Assembly: GCF_014137945.1 (NCBI RefSeq)
Contig: NZ_JACGWX010000005.1
Location: 176,532-240,531 of the forward strand
DNA length: 64,000 nucleotides
Direction of reading: 5' to 3'
Source: Microcella alkalica
Lineage (GTDB): Bacteria > Actinomycetota > Actinomycetes > Actinomycetales > Microbacteriaceae
The notes below the pieces were generated by a model, which searched no databases, was not told the DNA's origin, and saw only the letters and a list, made by a program, of their open reading frames with translations. The translations under genes and the position numbers were made by a program. Position 1 is the stretch's first letter; each line of letters opens with the position of its first letter. Of this stretch, positions 44,546 to 53,623 are shown piece after piece.

Positions 44546-45502
44546 ATGCGCCACGTCATCATCATCGGCTCCGGCCCCGCGGGCTACACCGCGGCCATCT
44601 ACGCCGCGCGCGCCAACCTCGAGCCGCTCGTGATCGCGAGCTCCGTCGAGTTCGGGGGCGAGCTGATGAAGACGACCGAGGTCGAGAACTTCCCCGGCTT
44701 CCCCGAGGGCATCATGGGCCCCGACCTGATGACCCGCATGCAGCAGCAGGCCGAGCGCTTCGGCGCCGAGATCGTCTACGACGACGTCGTGTCGCTCGAG
44801 CTCGAGGGCCCCGTCAAGTCGGTCACGCTCGGCAACGGCGACCGCCACGAGGCGCACGCCGTGATCTTCGCGACCGGCTCGGCCTACCGCAAGCTCGGCA
44901 TCGCCGACGAGGAGCGCCTGAGCGGCTACGGCGTCTCGTGGTGCGCCACGTGCGACGGAGCCTTCTTCCGCCAGAAGACCGTCGCGGTCGTCGGCGGCGG
45001 CGACTCGGCGATGGAGGAGGCGACCTTCCTCACGCGCTTCGCCGACAAGGTCTACGTCATCCACCGCAGCGAGACCCTCCGCGCCTCCGCCGCGATGCAG
45101 GACCGCGCGAGGAACGACCCCAAGATCGAGTTCGTCTTCAACAAGACGGTCGAGCACATCTACGGCTCCGACCTCGTCACGGGCGTCGGCCTCGTCGACA
45201 CCGTCACGGGCGAGGAGACCACGCTCGATGTCTCGGGCCTCTTCATCGCGATCGGCGCCGACCCGCGCACGCACCTCGTGCACGGCGTCGTCGACCTCAC
45301 CGAGCACGGCACGATCGCCGTCGAGGGCCGCTCGTCCCGCACGAGCGTCGAGGGCGTCTTCGCCGCCGGCGACGTCGTCGACCCGACCTACCGCCAGGCC
45401 ATCACGGCCGCGGGCAGCGGCACGGTCGCGGCGCTCGACGCCCAGCACTACCTCGAGACCCTGCACGACGCCGCGCGCGAGACCGCGTCGGCGACCGCCT
45501 GA
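44546..45502 (+). CDS. trxB: Thioredoxin reductase
   Basis: A 318-residue FAD/NADPH enzyme that reduces thioredoxin. FAD site GSGPAGYTAAIYAARA, redox pair WCATCDGAFF, NADPH site VVGGGDSAMEEA and FAD-end AGDVVDPTYRQAITAAGSG are present. ATG 44546 (MRHVIIIGSG) is the family start. It is followed by trxA after 33 bases, giving an oxidant-defence operon. Confidence 0.95.
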   Translation: MRHVIIIGSGPAGYTAAIYAARANLEPLVIASSVEFGGELMKTTEVENFPGFPEGIMGPDLMTRMQQQAERFGAEIVYDDVVSLELEGPVKSVTLGNGDRHEAHAVIFATGSAYRKLGIADEERLSGYGVSWCATCDGAFFRQKTVAVVGGGDSAMEEATFLTRFADKVYVIHRSETLRASAAMQDRARNDPKIEFVFNKTVEHIYGSDLVTGVGLVDTVTGEETTLDVSGLFIAIGADPRTHLVHGVVDLTEHGTIAVEGRSSRTSVEGVFAAGDVVDPTYRQAITAAGSGTVAALDAQHYLETLHDAARETASATA

Positions 45503-45535
45503 ACCGCAGAATCCGCAGAACCCAAGGAGAGACAC

Positions 45536-45859
45536 ATGAGCACGCGCGACGTCACCGACGCGACCTTCGAGCAGGAGGTCCTGAACAGCGAGAAGACGAT
45601 CATGGTCGACTTCTGGGCCGAATGGTGCGGCCCCTGCCGCGCCGTCTCGCCGATCCTCGACGCGATCGCGACCGAGAACGCCGACAAGATCGACATCGTC
45701 AAGCTCAACGTCGACGATAACCCGCAGACGGCCATGAAGTACCAGATCACCTCGATCCCCGCGATGAAGGTGTTCAAGCGCGGCGAGGTCGTCAAGACCG
45801 TCATCGGCGCCAAGCCCAAGCCCGCTCTCGAGGCCGACCTGGCCGAGTTCCTGGCGTAG
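45536..45859 (+). CDS. trxA: Thioredoxin
   Basis: A 107-residue cytoplasmic thioredoxin with the active site EWCGPCRAVSP and cis-Pro loop TSIPAMKVF. It reduces protein disulphides using TrxB. It is co-transcribed with trxB and has AAGGAGAG upstream of ATG 45536. Confidence 0.95.
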   Translation: MSTRDVTDATFEQEVLNSEKTIMVDFWAEWCGPCRAVSPILDAIATENADKIDIVKLNVDDNPQTAMKYQITSIPAMKVFKRGEVVKTVIGAKPKPALEADLAEFLA

Positions 45860-45895
45860 GCACCCCCCGCCACGGGCATCCGCCCGTTCACGTTG

Positions 45896-45933
45896 CGACG
45901 ATCGGCCCGCCCTCCGGAGCGGGCCGATCGTCG
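45896..45933 (+). terminator. Terminator after trxA
   Basis: A perfect 15-pair stem (CGACGATCGGCCCGC and complement) with an 8-base loop (45911-45918) follows trxA and precedes TTCC. A TATCCT -10 for the next gene is at 45943-45948. Confidence 0.85.
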
Positions 45934-45996
45934 TTCCGGCCGTATCCTGGAAGGCACTGCCGCTTCGGGCAGCCGCGTGATCGGTGGTGAAATGGC

Positions 45997-47304
45997 GTGA
46001 TTCCCCGCGAAGGAACCAATCTCGACCCCTGGTACGGCCTCTACGCCGACCGCACCGCCGGCCTGAGCGCCTCCGAGGTCCGCGCCCTCTTCGCCGTCGC
46101 CTCGCGCCCCGAGGTGGTCTCGCTCGCTGGCGGGATGCCCTTCGTGAGCGCGCTGCCCCTGGAGAGCATCCGCAGCTCGATGGAGCGCGTGATGCGCGAC
46201 CAGGGCGCCCGCGCCCTCCAGTACGGATCGGGGCAGGGCACGCCCGAGCTGCGCGAGCACATCCTGGAGATCATGGCGCTCGAGGGCGTGCGCGCGGGTG
46301 TCGACGACGTCGTGGTCACGACGGGCTCGCAGCAGGCGCTCGACCTCATCGCGAAGCTCTTCCTCGATTCCGGCGACGTCGTGCTCGCCGAATCGCCGTC
46401 CTACGTCGGCGCGATGGGCATCTTCCGCTCGTACCAGGCCGAGGTGTCGCACATCGCGATGGACGCCGACGGCATGATCCCCGCCGCCCTCGTCGAGCGC
46501 ATCGCGTCGCTGCGGGCCGCGGGGCGACGCATCAAGTTCCTGTACCTCATCCCGAATTTCCATAACCCCGCCGGCGTGACGCTGAGCTGGGAGCGCCGCC
46601 TCGAGATCATCGAGATCGCGCGCCGGGAGGGCGTTCTGATCGTGGAGGACAACCCGTACGGGTTGCTCTGGTTCGATCGGCCGGCCCCGCACGCCATGCG
46701 CTCGGTCGAGACCGACGGCATCGTGTACCTCGGGTCGTTCTCCAAGACGCTCGCCCCGGGGTTCCGCATCGGCTGGGCGCTCGCGCCGCACGCCATCCGC
46801 GAGAAGCTCGTGCTCGCCGCGGAGTCGGCGATCCTGTCGCCGAGCGCCGTGAACGAGCTCGTCGTGAGCGACTACCTGGCGAACGCCGACTGGAAGGGCC
46901 AGATCGACACCTTCCGCGGCCTCTACCGCGAGCGGCGGGATGCCCTCATCGACGCCCTCGAGCACTACCTGCCCGATCTGGAGTGGACGAACCCCAACGG
47001 AGGCTTCTACGTGTGGGTGACCCTTCCCGAGGGCCTCGACGCGAAGGCGATGCTGCCGCGCGCGGTGAAGGAACTGGTGGCGTACACACCGGGCACCGCG
47101 TTCTTCGCCGATGGCGCCGGCCGGGCCAATCTGCGCCTGTCGTACTGCTACCCGACGCCGAACGAGATCCGGGAGGGCATACGCCGACTCGCGAGCGTGG
47201 TGCGCGGCGAGCAGGAGCTGCTGTCGACCTTCCACCCCACCGGCCCCGTGGATCTCGTCCTGCCTGCACCGCACGTCATCAGCCCGCCGCCGAACCTGGG
47301 ATGA
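45997..47304 (+). CDS. PLP-dependent aminotransferase (class I, 2-aminoadipate/valine-type)
   Basis: A 435-residue fold-type I aminotransferase. Motifs: VVSLAGGMPF, YGSGQGTPELREHI, LIPNFHNPAGVTLS, VEDNPYGLL and the PLP lysine in GSFSKTLAPGFRIGW. It resembles LysN/ARO8-like enzymes; there is no HTH, so it is not a MocR regulator. Its substrate is unclear. The start GTG 45997 is followed by a typical IPREGTNLDPWYGLYADRT. It reads into a D-Ala-D-Ala ligase-like gene, ten bases further. Confidence 0.8.
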   Translation: MIPREGTNLDPWYGLYADRTAGLSASEVRALFAVASRPEVVSLAGGMPFVSALPLESIRSSMERVMRDQGARALQYGSGQGTPELREHILEIMALEGVRAGVDDVVVTTGSQQALDLIAKLFLDSGDVVLAESPSYVGAMGIFRSYQAEVSHIAMDADGMIPAALVERIASLRAAGRRIKFLYLIPNFHNPAGVTLSWERRLEIIEIARREGVLIVEDNPYGLLWFDRPAPHAMRSVETDGIVYLGSFSKTLAPGFRIGWALAPHAIREKLVLAAESAILSPSAVNELVVSDYLANADWKGQIDTFRGLYRERRDALIDALEHYLPDLEWTNPNGGFYVWVTLPEGLDAKAMLPRAVKELVAYTPGTAFFADGAGRANLRLSYCYPTPNEIREGIRRLASVVRGEQELLSTFHPTGPVDLVLPAPHVISPPPNLG

Positions 47305-47314
47305 GCCCGATCGC

Positions 47315-48301
47315 ATGACCCGACCCCCCACCGATTCCCCGGCGCAGCGCGTCGTCGTCCTCGCCGGCGGCATCTCGCACGAGCGCGACGTCTCCCTGCG
47401 ATCGGGCCGACGCGTCGCCGATGCACTCGCCTCGCACGGCCTGCAGGTCGAGCTGCGAGACCCGGATGCGACTCTCCTTCCCGCTCTGCTCGCCGACCGA
47501 CCGGATGTCGTGTGGCCCGCGCTGCACGGCGCGAGCGGCGAGGACGGTGCGCTTCGCAGCCTCCTGGAGTTCCTCGGCGTGCCCTACGTGGGCTCGCGCG
47601 CCTCGGCGACCCGCCTCGCGTGGGACAAGCCTGCGGCCAAGACCCTCGTCGAGAGGGCCGGGGTGCCGACCCCGCACTCGATCACGCTCACCCGCGACGC
47701 CTTCCGCGAGCTCGGGGCCGAGAGCGTGCTCGCCGTGGTCCGCGGCGAGCTGCCCGGTGAGCTCGCCGTCAAGCCCGCGCAGGGCGGATCGGCGCAGGGC
47801 GTGAGTCTCGTCAGCAGCGACGACGAGCTTCGCCGCGCCATGGTGCTCGCCTACACCTACTGCGACGTGGCGATCATCGAGCAGCGCATCCGCGGCACCG
47901 AGATCGCGATCGGCGTGATCGACACGGGCGACGGCCCCGTCGCCCTCCCGGCCGTCGAGATCGAGCCGCTCTCGGGCGTGTACGACTTCGAGGCCCGGTA
48001 CAACGCGGGGGAGACCCGCTTCTACGCCCCGGCTCGCATCGCCGACGACGTCGCCGAGCGGGCGACGGCCATCGCGCTCGCCGCCCACGGGGCTCTCGGC
48101 CTGCGCCACCTCAGCCGCATCGATCTCATCGTCGACGGCGCAGGGACCCCGTGGTTCCTCGAGGCGAGCGTCATGCCGGGGCTCACGGAGACCTCGACCA
48201 TCGCGCTCGCGCTCGACGCAGCGGGGCACGACATCGGCTGGGTGTACGCGGCGCTCGCCCAAGCGGCGATCCGCGACGAGGCCGAAGAGAGAAATCCCTG
48301 A
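47315..48301 (+). CDS. D-alanine-D-alanine ligase family ATP-grasp protein
   Basis: A 328-residue ATP-grasp protein. VVLAGGISHERDVSLRSG (N-terminal loop), VWPALHGASGEDGALRSLLEF, VKPAQGGSAQGVSLV and FLEASVMPGLTETST match Ddl. It differs from classic Ddl in place of EVNTxPG (EASVMPG), so a different dipeptide or amino acid ligation is possible. Position beside parB is conserved in this family of organisms. ATG 47315. Confidence 0.8.
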   Translation: MTRPPTDSPAQRVVVLAGGISHERDVSLRSGRRVADALASHGLQVELRDPDATLLPALLADRPDVVWPALHGASGEDGALRSLLEFLGVPYVGSRASATRLAWDKPAAKTLVERAGVPTPHSITLTRDAFRELGAESVLAVVRGELPGELAVKPAQGGSAQGVSLVSSDDELRRAMVLAYTYCDVAIIEQRIRGTEIAIGVIDTGDGPVALPAVEIEPLSGVYDFEARYNAGETRFYAPARIADDVAERATAIALAAHGALGLRHLSRIDLIVDGAGTPWFLEASVMPGLTETSTIALALDAAGHDIGWVYAALAQAAIRDEAEERNP

Positions 48302-48341
48302 TCAGAGCGGTATTTTGTGGGCGCGATGGGCGCCGCACCCG

Positions 48342-49292
48342 CTAGCGGAAGCCGTCGTCCCCGAGCTCGCCGAGGATGCGATTGAGGTCGCCGATCGTCG
48401 CGAAGTCGATGACGATCGACCCCTTCTTCGCCCCGAGGGCGATGCTCACGCGCGTGTCGAGACGGTCTCCGAGGCGCTCCGCGATCTCCGCGAGCTGCGC
48501 CTGCCGACCGCCGGGCGCGGGCTTCCGCTGCTTGCGCGTGCCGGCCGCTCCGCTCCACTGCTGCGCGACGGCCTCGGCCTGGCGAACGGAGAGCTCCTCG
48601 TTGACGATCCTGTCGGCGAGGCGCTGCATGAGCTCGGGCTCGTTGGTCGACAGGATGGCGCGCGCGTGACCGGCGCTCAGCACGCCTGCGGCGACACGGG
48701 CCTGCACGGCCTCGGGGAGGCGCAGCAGGCGCAGAGTGTTGCTGATCTGCGGGCGCGAGCGGCCGAGTCGCTCCGCGAGGCGCTCCTGCGTGATGCCGAA
48801 GTCCTCGAGCAGCTGCTGGTAGGCGCTCGCCTCCTCCAGCGGGTTCAGCTGAGCCCGATGGAGATTCTCGAGGAGGGCATCCCGCAGCATGTCCTCATCG
48901 GCAGTGTTGCGCACGATCGCGGGGATCGTCTCCAGGCCGGCGAGGGTGGATGCCCGGAGCCGGCGCTCGCCCATGATGAGCTCGTACTGCGGCTCGCCCT
49001 GACCCGCGCCCGCGCGCTCGCGGACGACGATGGGCTGCAGCACCCCGAACTCGCGCACGGAGTGCACGAGCTCGGCGAGCTCCTCCTCCCGGAACTCCGT
49101 CCGCGGCTGCTGCGGGTTCGGCACGATGTCGCTCGGCGCGATCGCCGCAAGACGGGCGCCCGGCACCGCGGCGAGCTCACCGGCGCCCGCCGGCGCAGGG
49201 AAGAACACGTCGACGGGGCGATCGCGATCGCCGTCGCTCATGGGGATGAGCGCGCCGATGCCGCGCCCCAGTCCTGTGCGCTTGGTGGCCAT
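48342..49292 (-). CDS. parB: Chromosome partitioning protein ParB
   Basis: A 316-residue ParB that binds parS and spreads using CTP. The N-terminal RTGLGRGIGALIP, the nucleotide-box GERRLRAS, the HTH (GITQERLAERLGRSRPQISNTLRLLRLP) and the C-terminal dimer domain (VIDFATIGDLNRILGEL) are in order. Its ATG shares a base with the parA stop (TAATG). Confidence 0.95.
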   Translation of the reverse strand: MATKRTGLGRGIGALIPMSDGDRDRPVDVFFPAPAGAGELAAVPGARLAAIAPSDIVPNPQQPRTEFREEELAELVHSVREFGVLQPIVVRERAGAGQGEPQYELIMGERRLRASTLAGLETIPAIVRNTADEDMLRDALLENLHRAQLNPLEEASAYQQLLEDFGITQERLAERLGRSRPQISNTLRLLRLPEAVQARVAAGVLSAGHARAILSTNEPELMQRLADRIVNEELSVRQAEAVAQQWSGAAGTRKQRKPAPGGRQAQLAEIAERLGDRLDTRVSIALGAKKGSIVIDFATIGDLNRILGELGDDGFR

Positions 49293-50185
49293 TACTGCTG
49301 CGCTCCTCTCTGAGCGATCTCCGCGGCGGCCTCGAGGTAGGAGAGCGAGCCGGCGGAGGACTGGTCGTAGCTGATGACGCTCTGCCCGAACGACGGGGCC
49401 TCGCTGATGCGCACGGAGCGCGGGATGAGCGTGGAGAGCACGAGGTCGGGGAAGTGCTCGCGCACGTCGGCGACGACCTGCTGCGCGAGGTTCGTGCGGC
49501 CGTCGTACATCGTCATGAGAATCGTCGACACCCGGAGGTCGGGGTTGAGGTGCTTCTCGATGAGCTTGATCGAGTTCAGGAGCTGACTGAGCCCTTCGAG
49601 CGCGTAGTACTCGCACTGGATCGGGATGAGCACCTCGCGCGCGGCGACGAACGCGTTGATGGTGAGGAGGCCCAGCGACGGCGGGCAGTCGATGAAGACG
49701 TAGTGAACGGGCTCGTCGACCTCCTGGAGGTACGTGTCGAGAGCGGTGCGCAGGCGCTGTTCGCGAGCGACCAGCGATACCAGCTCGATCTCAGCTCCGG
49801 CGAGGTGGATCGTGGCAGGGACGCAGTAGAGGTGTTCGAACTCCGGGCTCTTCTGGACGACGTCGTCCATCTCGGCCTCGCCGACGATCACGTCGTAGAC
49901 GCTGGGAGTGTCTGCGCGGTGCTCGACGCCCAGCGCGGTCGAAGCGTTGCCCTGGGGGTCCAGGTCGATCACGAGAACGCGGGCGCCGGAGCGCGCGAGA
50001 GCCGCCGCGAGGTTGACGGTCGTGGTGGTCTTGCCCACGCCGCCCTTCTGGTTCGACACCGTAAGCACGCGGGGCGCGGCGGGCAGCGGCAGATCCCTCT
50101 GCTGCAGGGCCATCCGCCGACGCGTGATGTCCGCGATCTCCCGAGCGAGGGGAGTGGACTCGTCGTAGCTGCCGCTCGACGTCAT
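49292..50185 (-). CDS. parA: Chromosome partitioning ATPase ParA
   Basis: A 297-residue Walker-type ATPase: deviant Walker A NQKGGVGKTTTT, IDLDPQGNAST and FIDCPPSLGLLT, with the DNA-binding tail VADVREHFPDLVLSTLIPRSVRISEAPS. It drives origin segregation together with ParB. ATG 50185 has GGGAGG upstream. A parS site lies 21 bases before it. Confidence 0.95.
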   Translation of the reverse strand: MTSSGSYDESTPLAREIADITRRRMALQQRDLPLPAAPRVLTVSNQKGGVGKTTTTVNLAAALARSGARVLVIDLDPQGNASTALGVEHRADTPSVYDVIVGEAEMDDVVQKSPEFEHLYCVPATIHLAGAEIELVSLVAREQRLRTALDTYLQEVDEPVHYVFIDCPPSLGLLTINAFVAAREVLIPIQCEYYALEGLSQLLNSIKLIEKHLNPDLRVSTILMTMYDGRTNLAQQVVADVREHFPDLVLSTLIPRSVRISEAPSFGQSVISYDQSSAGSLSYLEAAAEIAQRGAQQ

Positions 50186-50205
50186 CGGAGCGCCTCCCGA
50201 GTCGA

Positions 50206-50221
50206 TGTTTCACGTGAAACG
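50206..50221. promoter_or_regulatory. parS site
   Basis: TGTTTCACGTGAAACG matches the consensus parS with one mismatch in the last base. It lies upstream of parA and is an expected ParB-binding site near the origin. Confidence 0.95.
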
Positions 50222-50294
50222 GGCGCCGAATCGACGCCCGTCGGTGGCACCCGCTGCCACCCGCTCTCGATCGATCGAGCTCGATCGGAGGGGT

Positions 50295-51065
50295 TCAGGA
50301 TGCTGCGTCCACTGTAGCCCGAAAGACCCGGGTCGCTTCGGGGACGAGCCCACGACCAAGCTCGACTACCTCGATCGCGGACAGTCGATACTTGGCGATC
50401 TGCTTCCGCGCCGCCTCGACCTCATCCTGCACGCGAGCACCCTTGAGAACGATGAGCTCGCCGCCACGCCGGACGAGCGGAGCCGCCAGAGGGATAAGGG
50501 TGCGCAGTGCGCTGACGGCTCGCGCCGTGACCTGGTCGAGAGGCGCGACCGAGAAGGCGTCCTCAGCCCGCGCACGCAGCACGGTCACGTTGTCGAGACC
50601 GAGGCGGTCCGCCTCGGCATGGAGCCACTCGCAGCGGCGCTCCATGGGCTCGATGAGCACGAAGTGAGCATCCGGGCGTGCGATTGCGAGCACCAGACCG
50701 GGCAGACCGGCACCGCTGCCGATGTCGCCGACCCGCGCCCCCGGCAGGATGAGGGGCGCGAGGACGGCGGAGTTGAGGACGTGCCGCGTCCAGAGGCGGG
50801 GGAGCTCGAGGGGGCCGATGAGTCCGAGCAGTTCGCCGTGCAGCGCCAGATCCCGCGTGAATCGCCGGCCCAGCTCGATTCGGTCGCCGAAGATCGTCGC
50901 GGCCGACTCCGGCTCGACCTCGAGGCTCTTCAGCGGATCGCCTGTCGTGGTCGGTGCTGCGCCGCTGGGGTCGTCAGCCCGATCGGAACGCCGGTCGTCA
51001 CCGAACGCGGCGTGCACTGTGGCGGGCCCGTCCGCTGGCGGGGGAGTGCCGTCGTGATGTTTCAC
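50295..51065 (-). CDS. rsmG: 16S rRNA (guanine527-N7)-methyltransferase RsmG
   Basis: A 256-residue SAM methyltransferase. The SAM motif is VGDIGSGAGLPGLVLAIARPD, preceded by LWTRHVLNSAVL; the C-terminal half includes VTARAVSALRTLIPLAAPLVRRGGELIVLKG. The GTG start at 51065 lies inside the second parS site and has no ribosome-binding site, so the true start may be further in, after a poorly conserved N-terminus of about 45 residues. Confidence 0.9.
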   Translation of the reverse strand: MKHHDGTPPPADGPATVHAAFGDDRRSDRADDPSGAAPTTTGDPLKSLEVEPESAATIFGDRIELGRRFTRDLALHGELLGLIGPLELPRLWTRHVLNSAVLAPLILPGARVGDIGSGAGLPGLVLAIARPDAHFVLIEPMERRCEWLHAEADRLGLDNVTVLRARAEDAFSVAPLDQVTARAVSALRTLIPLAAPLVRRGGELIVLKGARVQDEVEAARKQIAKYRLSAIEVVELGRGLVPEATRVFRATVDAAS

Positions 51066-51073
51066 GTGAAACG
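51058..51073. promoter_or_regulatory. parS site at the rsmG start
   Basis: A second TGTTTCACGTGAAACG, identical to that at 50206. It overlaps the annotated rsmG start codon. Confidence 0.95.
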
Positions 51074-51079
51074 AAGCGG

Positions 51080-51589
51080 TCAGGCGCGACGGAGAACCGT
51101 GTGACGGTCGGCGCCCTCGCCCTCGGACTCGGAGGTAAAGCCGCGATCAGCCACGAGGTCGTGGACGAGCTTGCGCTCGTAGCTCGACATCGGGGGCAGG
51201 GCGGCCGAGGAGGCACCGGCTTCGAGGCGCTCGACGGCTCGATCCACGAGGAGCGAGAGCTCCTGGGCCCGCGCGTCGCGCGATCCGCCGATGTCCAGAA
51301 TCAGTCGCGAGAACACCCCGGTGCGCGCGTGCACCGCGAGCCGGGTGAGTTCCTGGAGGGCCGCGACGACATCGGGCTTCGAGAGCAGGCGCAGGTCATC
51401 CGCGTTCTCGGACTCGACCGAGAGGTAGACGCGGCCGGCGCGGGACTCGATCTCGAGGTCGCCGTCGAGGTCGGCGAGGTCGAGAAGCTCCTCCAGGTAG
51501 TCAGCGGCGGCGTCGCCCTCGTCGAGGAGCGCCTGCGCGCTCGGCTCGGTCTGCGCAGCCTCGTGCTCGGTCACATCGGTCATGGTCAT
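51080..51589 (-). CDS. jag: Jag/SpoIIIJ-associated RNA-binding protein (KH-R3H)
   Basis: A 169-residue protein with an acidic N-terminus, a KH-like domain (RVYLSVESENADDLRLLSKPDVVAALQELTRLAV) and an R3H-type end (MSSYERKLVHDLVADRGFTSES). It is an RNA-binding partner of YidC-type insertases. It overlaps the yidC stop by four bases (ATGA); MTDV at 51583 is an alternative start. Confidence 0.85.
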   Translation of the reverse strand: MTMTDVTEHEAAQTEPSAQALLDEGDAAADYLEELLDLADLDGDLEIESRAGRVYLSVESENADDLRLLSKPDVVAALQELTRLAVHARTGVFSRLILDIGGSRDARAQELSLLVDRAVERLEAGASSAALPPMSSYERKLVHDLVADRGFTSESEGEGADRHTVLRRA

Positions 51590-52542
51590 TTACCCGTCTT
51601 CTTCTTCGCACGGTTCTTGCCGACCGGCTGCTGGCGCTGAGTCTTCTTGTGTTCCTCGACCGACGGTTCCGGCACGTCCTCGACAATGGTCGGCAGGCCG
51701 CGGCGCTGCCGCTTCTTGGCCATCCGCGCCTCGCGCGCGAGGGCCGCCTCGGAGCCGGGCGTCGGCATGTTCCGGATGACGATGAACTGCTGCACCATCG
51801 TCCAGAGGTTGGAGACGAACCAGTAGAACATCACGCCGAGCGGGAACGCGAAACCGGAGAACGCGAAGACGAGGGGGAGCAGGTACAGCAGGATGCGCTG
51901 CTGCTTGTACATCGGAGACGCCTTCATCTCCGGCGACTGGTTCTTCGACATGATCTGCAGCTGGGTGATGAACTGCGAGGCCGTCATGAGCACGACGAGG
52001 ATCGACGCGATGACGATGACCCAGACGTTGCCGTCGGAGGTGATCATCGACGACCCGAGCGGCGCGAGACCGAGAAGCTCGGCGTCGCCGAACTGGCGGG
52101 AGAGCTGCTCGTTCAGGAGCCCGACTCCCGGCTTGCCGGCGTACGCGTCACTCAGCACGTAGAAGAGGCTCAGGAAGATCGGCATCTGCAGCAGCAGCGG
52201 GAGGCAGGACGACAGCGGGTTGGTGCCCGTGCGCTTGTAGAGGGCCATCGTCTCGCGCGACATGGCCTCACGGGAGAACTGATCGCGCTTGCCCTTGTAC
52301 TTGTCCTGAATCTTCTTCAGCTGCGGGGCGATCTCCATCATCCGCCGCTGGCTCTTGATCTGGCGCACGAAGATGGGAATGAGGAGTGCGCGGATGACGA
52401 CCACGAGGCCCGTGATCGACAGCACCCAGGTCACGCCGGAGGCGGCATCCATGCCCGCGAGCATGAGGAGCGAGTGCCAGCCGACGAGGATCGCCTCGAT
52501 GACCCACTTGATGGGCCACAGGATGAGGCTGAAGAAGTCCAT
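51586..52542 (-). CDS. yidC: Membrane protein insertase YidC
   Basis: A 318-residue Oxa1/YidC-type insertase of the Gram-positive form without the large periplasmic P1 domain. Five helices are visible: DFFSLILWPIKWVIEAIL at the start, VTWVLSITGLVVVIRALL with LIPIFVRQIKSQRRM, SCLPLLLQMPIFLSLFYVL, VWVIVIASILVVLMTAS, and LLYLLPLVFAFSGFAFPLGVMFYWF. The tail is Lys/Arg-rich. ATG 52542 has AAAGGGA upstream. Confidence 0.95.
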   Translation of the reverse strand: MDFFSLILWPIKWVIEAILVGWHSLLMLAGMDAASGVTWVLSITGLVVVIRALLIPIFVRQIKSQRRMMEIAPQLKKIQDKYKGKRDQFSREAMSRETMALYKRTGTNPLSSCLPLLLQMPIFLSLFYVLSDAYAGKPGVGLLNEQLSRQFGDAELLGLAPLGSSMITSDGNVWVIVIASILVVLMTASQFITQLQIMSKNQSPEMKASPMYKQQRILLYLLPLVFAFSGFAFPLGVMFYWFVSNLWTMVQQFIVIRNMPTPGSEAALAREARMAKKRQRRGLPTIVEDVPEPSVEEHKKTQRQQPVGKNRAKKKTGK

Positions 52543-52550
52543 GACGGGAA

Positions 52551-52868
52551 TTATCCCTTTCTCTGAGAGGCCACGAAGCCGAACCGCGTGCGGCGGTAGG
52601 GGGAGTGCTCGTGGACGGGTACGTCGTCGATGCCGCCTTCGGCCCACGGGTGGCAGCGCGCCAGTCGGCGGGCGGCGAGCCAGCCGCCTCGGGTGACACC
52701 ATGCTCCTGCACGGCACCGAGGGCGTAGGCCGAGCAGCTCGGGTAGTAGCGGCAGACATCCCCGTAGAGCGGGGAGATGACGGCGCGGTAGCCCCGGAGG
52801 AGCACGATGACGAGGTTCCTGGGCAGGAGCGCGATGGTCTGGAGCGCACTGCTCCGCAGCACCATCAT
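52551..52868 (-). CDS. yidD: Membrane protein insertion efficiency factor YidD
   Basis: A 105-residue YidD with the conserved [33 protein letters not shown] and [18 protein letters not shown]. It sits between rnpA and yidC and aids insertion of membrane proteins. The start overlaps the rnpA stop. Confidence 0.95.
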   Translation of the reverse strand: MMVLRSSALQTIALLPRNLVIVLLRGYRAVISPLYGDVCRYYPSCSAYALGAVQEHGVTRGGWLAARRLARCHPWAEGGIDDVPVHEHSPYRRTRFGFVASQRKG

Positions 52869-53209
52869 GCCGTCACCACCCGTCGAACGCCGCCGTCGAT
52901 CTCAGCCCGCAGGGTATCCCAGTCGATCTCGCCCGCTCCTGGGAGTGCCCGGATCACGATGAGATCCGTGGCAGGAACGGGAATGTCCGTGATCGCCATC
53001 GCGCAGACGGCCTGGATGCGCCGTCTGACCCGGTTGCGAACGACAGCGCTCCCGACCTGCTTGGAGACAATGACCCCGAAACGGGGTCCGTCGGCAGATG
53101 GGGAGCGCAGCCGGTGGAACACGGCATGCTCGGCGGTGGCGCGACGACCTTTTCGCACTGCGGCGCGAAAATCGTCCGGGCGTGTGACCCGATGAGCCCG
53201 CCCGAGCAC
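52865..53209 (-). CDS. rnpA: Ribonuclease P protein component
   Basis: A 114-residue protein subunit of RNase P, which trims tRNA 5' ends. RNR motif: [17 protein letters not shown]-terminal [17 protein letters not shown]. It starts at GTG 53209, nine bases after the rpmH stop. Confidence 0.95.
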   Translation of the reverse strand: MLGRAHRVTRPDDFRAAVRKGRRATAEHAVFHRLRSPSADGPRFGVIVSKQVGSAVVRNRVRRRIQAVCAMAITDIPVPATDLIVIRALPGAGEIDWDTLRAEIDGGVRRVVTA

Positions 53210-53218
53210 CGGGGAGTC

Positions 53219-53356
53219 TTAGGCCGAGAGCTCGGTGCGACCCTTGCGGCGACGCGCGGCCAGGATGGCGCGTCCGGCGCGGGTGCGCATGCGCAGGCGG
53301 AAGCCGTGCACCTTGGCGCGACGGCGGTTGTTGGGCTGGAACGTGCGCTTGCTCAT
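53219..53356 (-). CDS. rpmH: 50S ribosomal protein L34
   Basis: A 45-residue L34 read from ATG 53356: [20 protein letters not shown] then [16 protein letters not shown]. It is too short for many gene finders but the family pattern is complete. It begins the leftward rpmH-rnpA-yidD-yidC-jag-rsmG cluster. A GGAGATAACC ribosome site precedes it. Confidence 0.95.
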   Translation of the reverse strand: MSKRTFQPNNRRRAKVHGFRLRMRTRAGRAILAARRRKGRTELSA

Positions 53357-53442
53357 GGTTATCTCCTCGGCCACTGCAGGGCGGCGACGACGGGCGGTGC
53401 CCGGACATCGCAGAACCGACCCGGACAGAAGTCAACCGGTTA

Positions 53443-53471
53443 ACAGTACGGTGGCGGGGGCCCGCGGTCAA
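53443..53471 (-). promoter_or_regulatory. rpmH promoter
   Basis: A good housekeeping match: -35 TTGACC (53471-53466), 17-base spacer, -10 TACTGT (53448-53443), reading left to rpmH. A second, weaker TTGACT...TGCGAT pair follows downstream. Confidence 0.7.
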
Positions 53472-53543
53472 ACCGCGCGAGTCGGCCCGCGCATTATCAC
53501 CACCGTCGGCGCAGACCATTGGTAACGACGCGCCGCTCCCGTC

Positions 53544-53590
53544 TACAGTGGGGGGCTATGGCGCGCCGCGGTGAACCGTGCTGCCGCTGA
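53544..53590 (+). promoter_or_regulatory. dnaA promoter -10 and short leader ORF
   Basis: A -10 TACAGT at 53544-53549 is followed eight bases on by ATG 53558, which opens an 11-codon ORF (MARRGEPCCR and TGA at 53588-53590). It ends 33 bases before the dnaA ATG. A message starting at the ORF's A would be leaderless. No other gene is visible in 53357-53623. Confidence 0.5.
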
Positions 53591-53623
53591 TACCGGTGCC
53601 ACTCACCCCCGAGGAGTCCAGCG

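Noticed and set aside
45997..47304. MocR-type regulator
   Set aside because: The protein has only the aminotransferase domain and no N-terminal winged helix.
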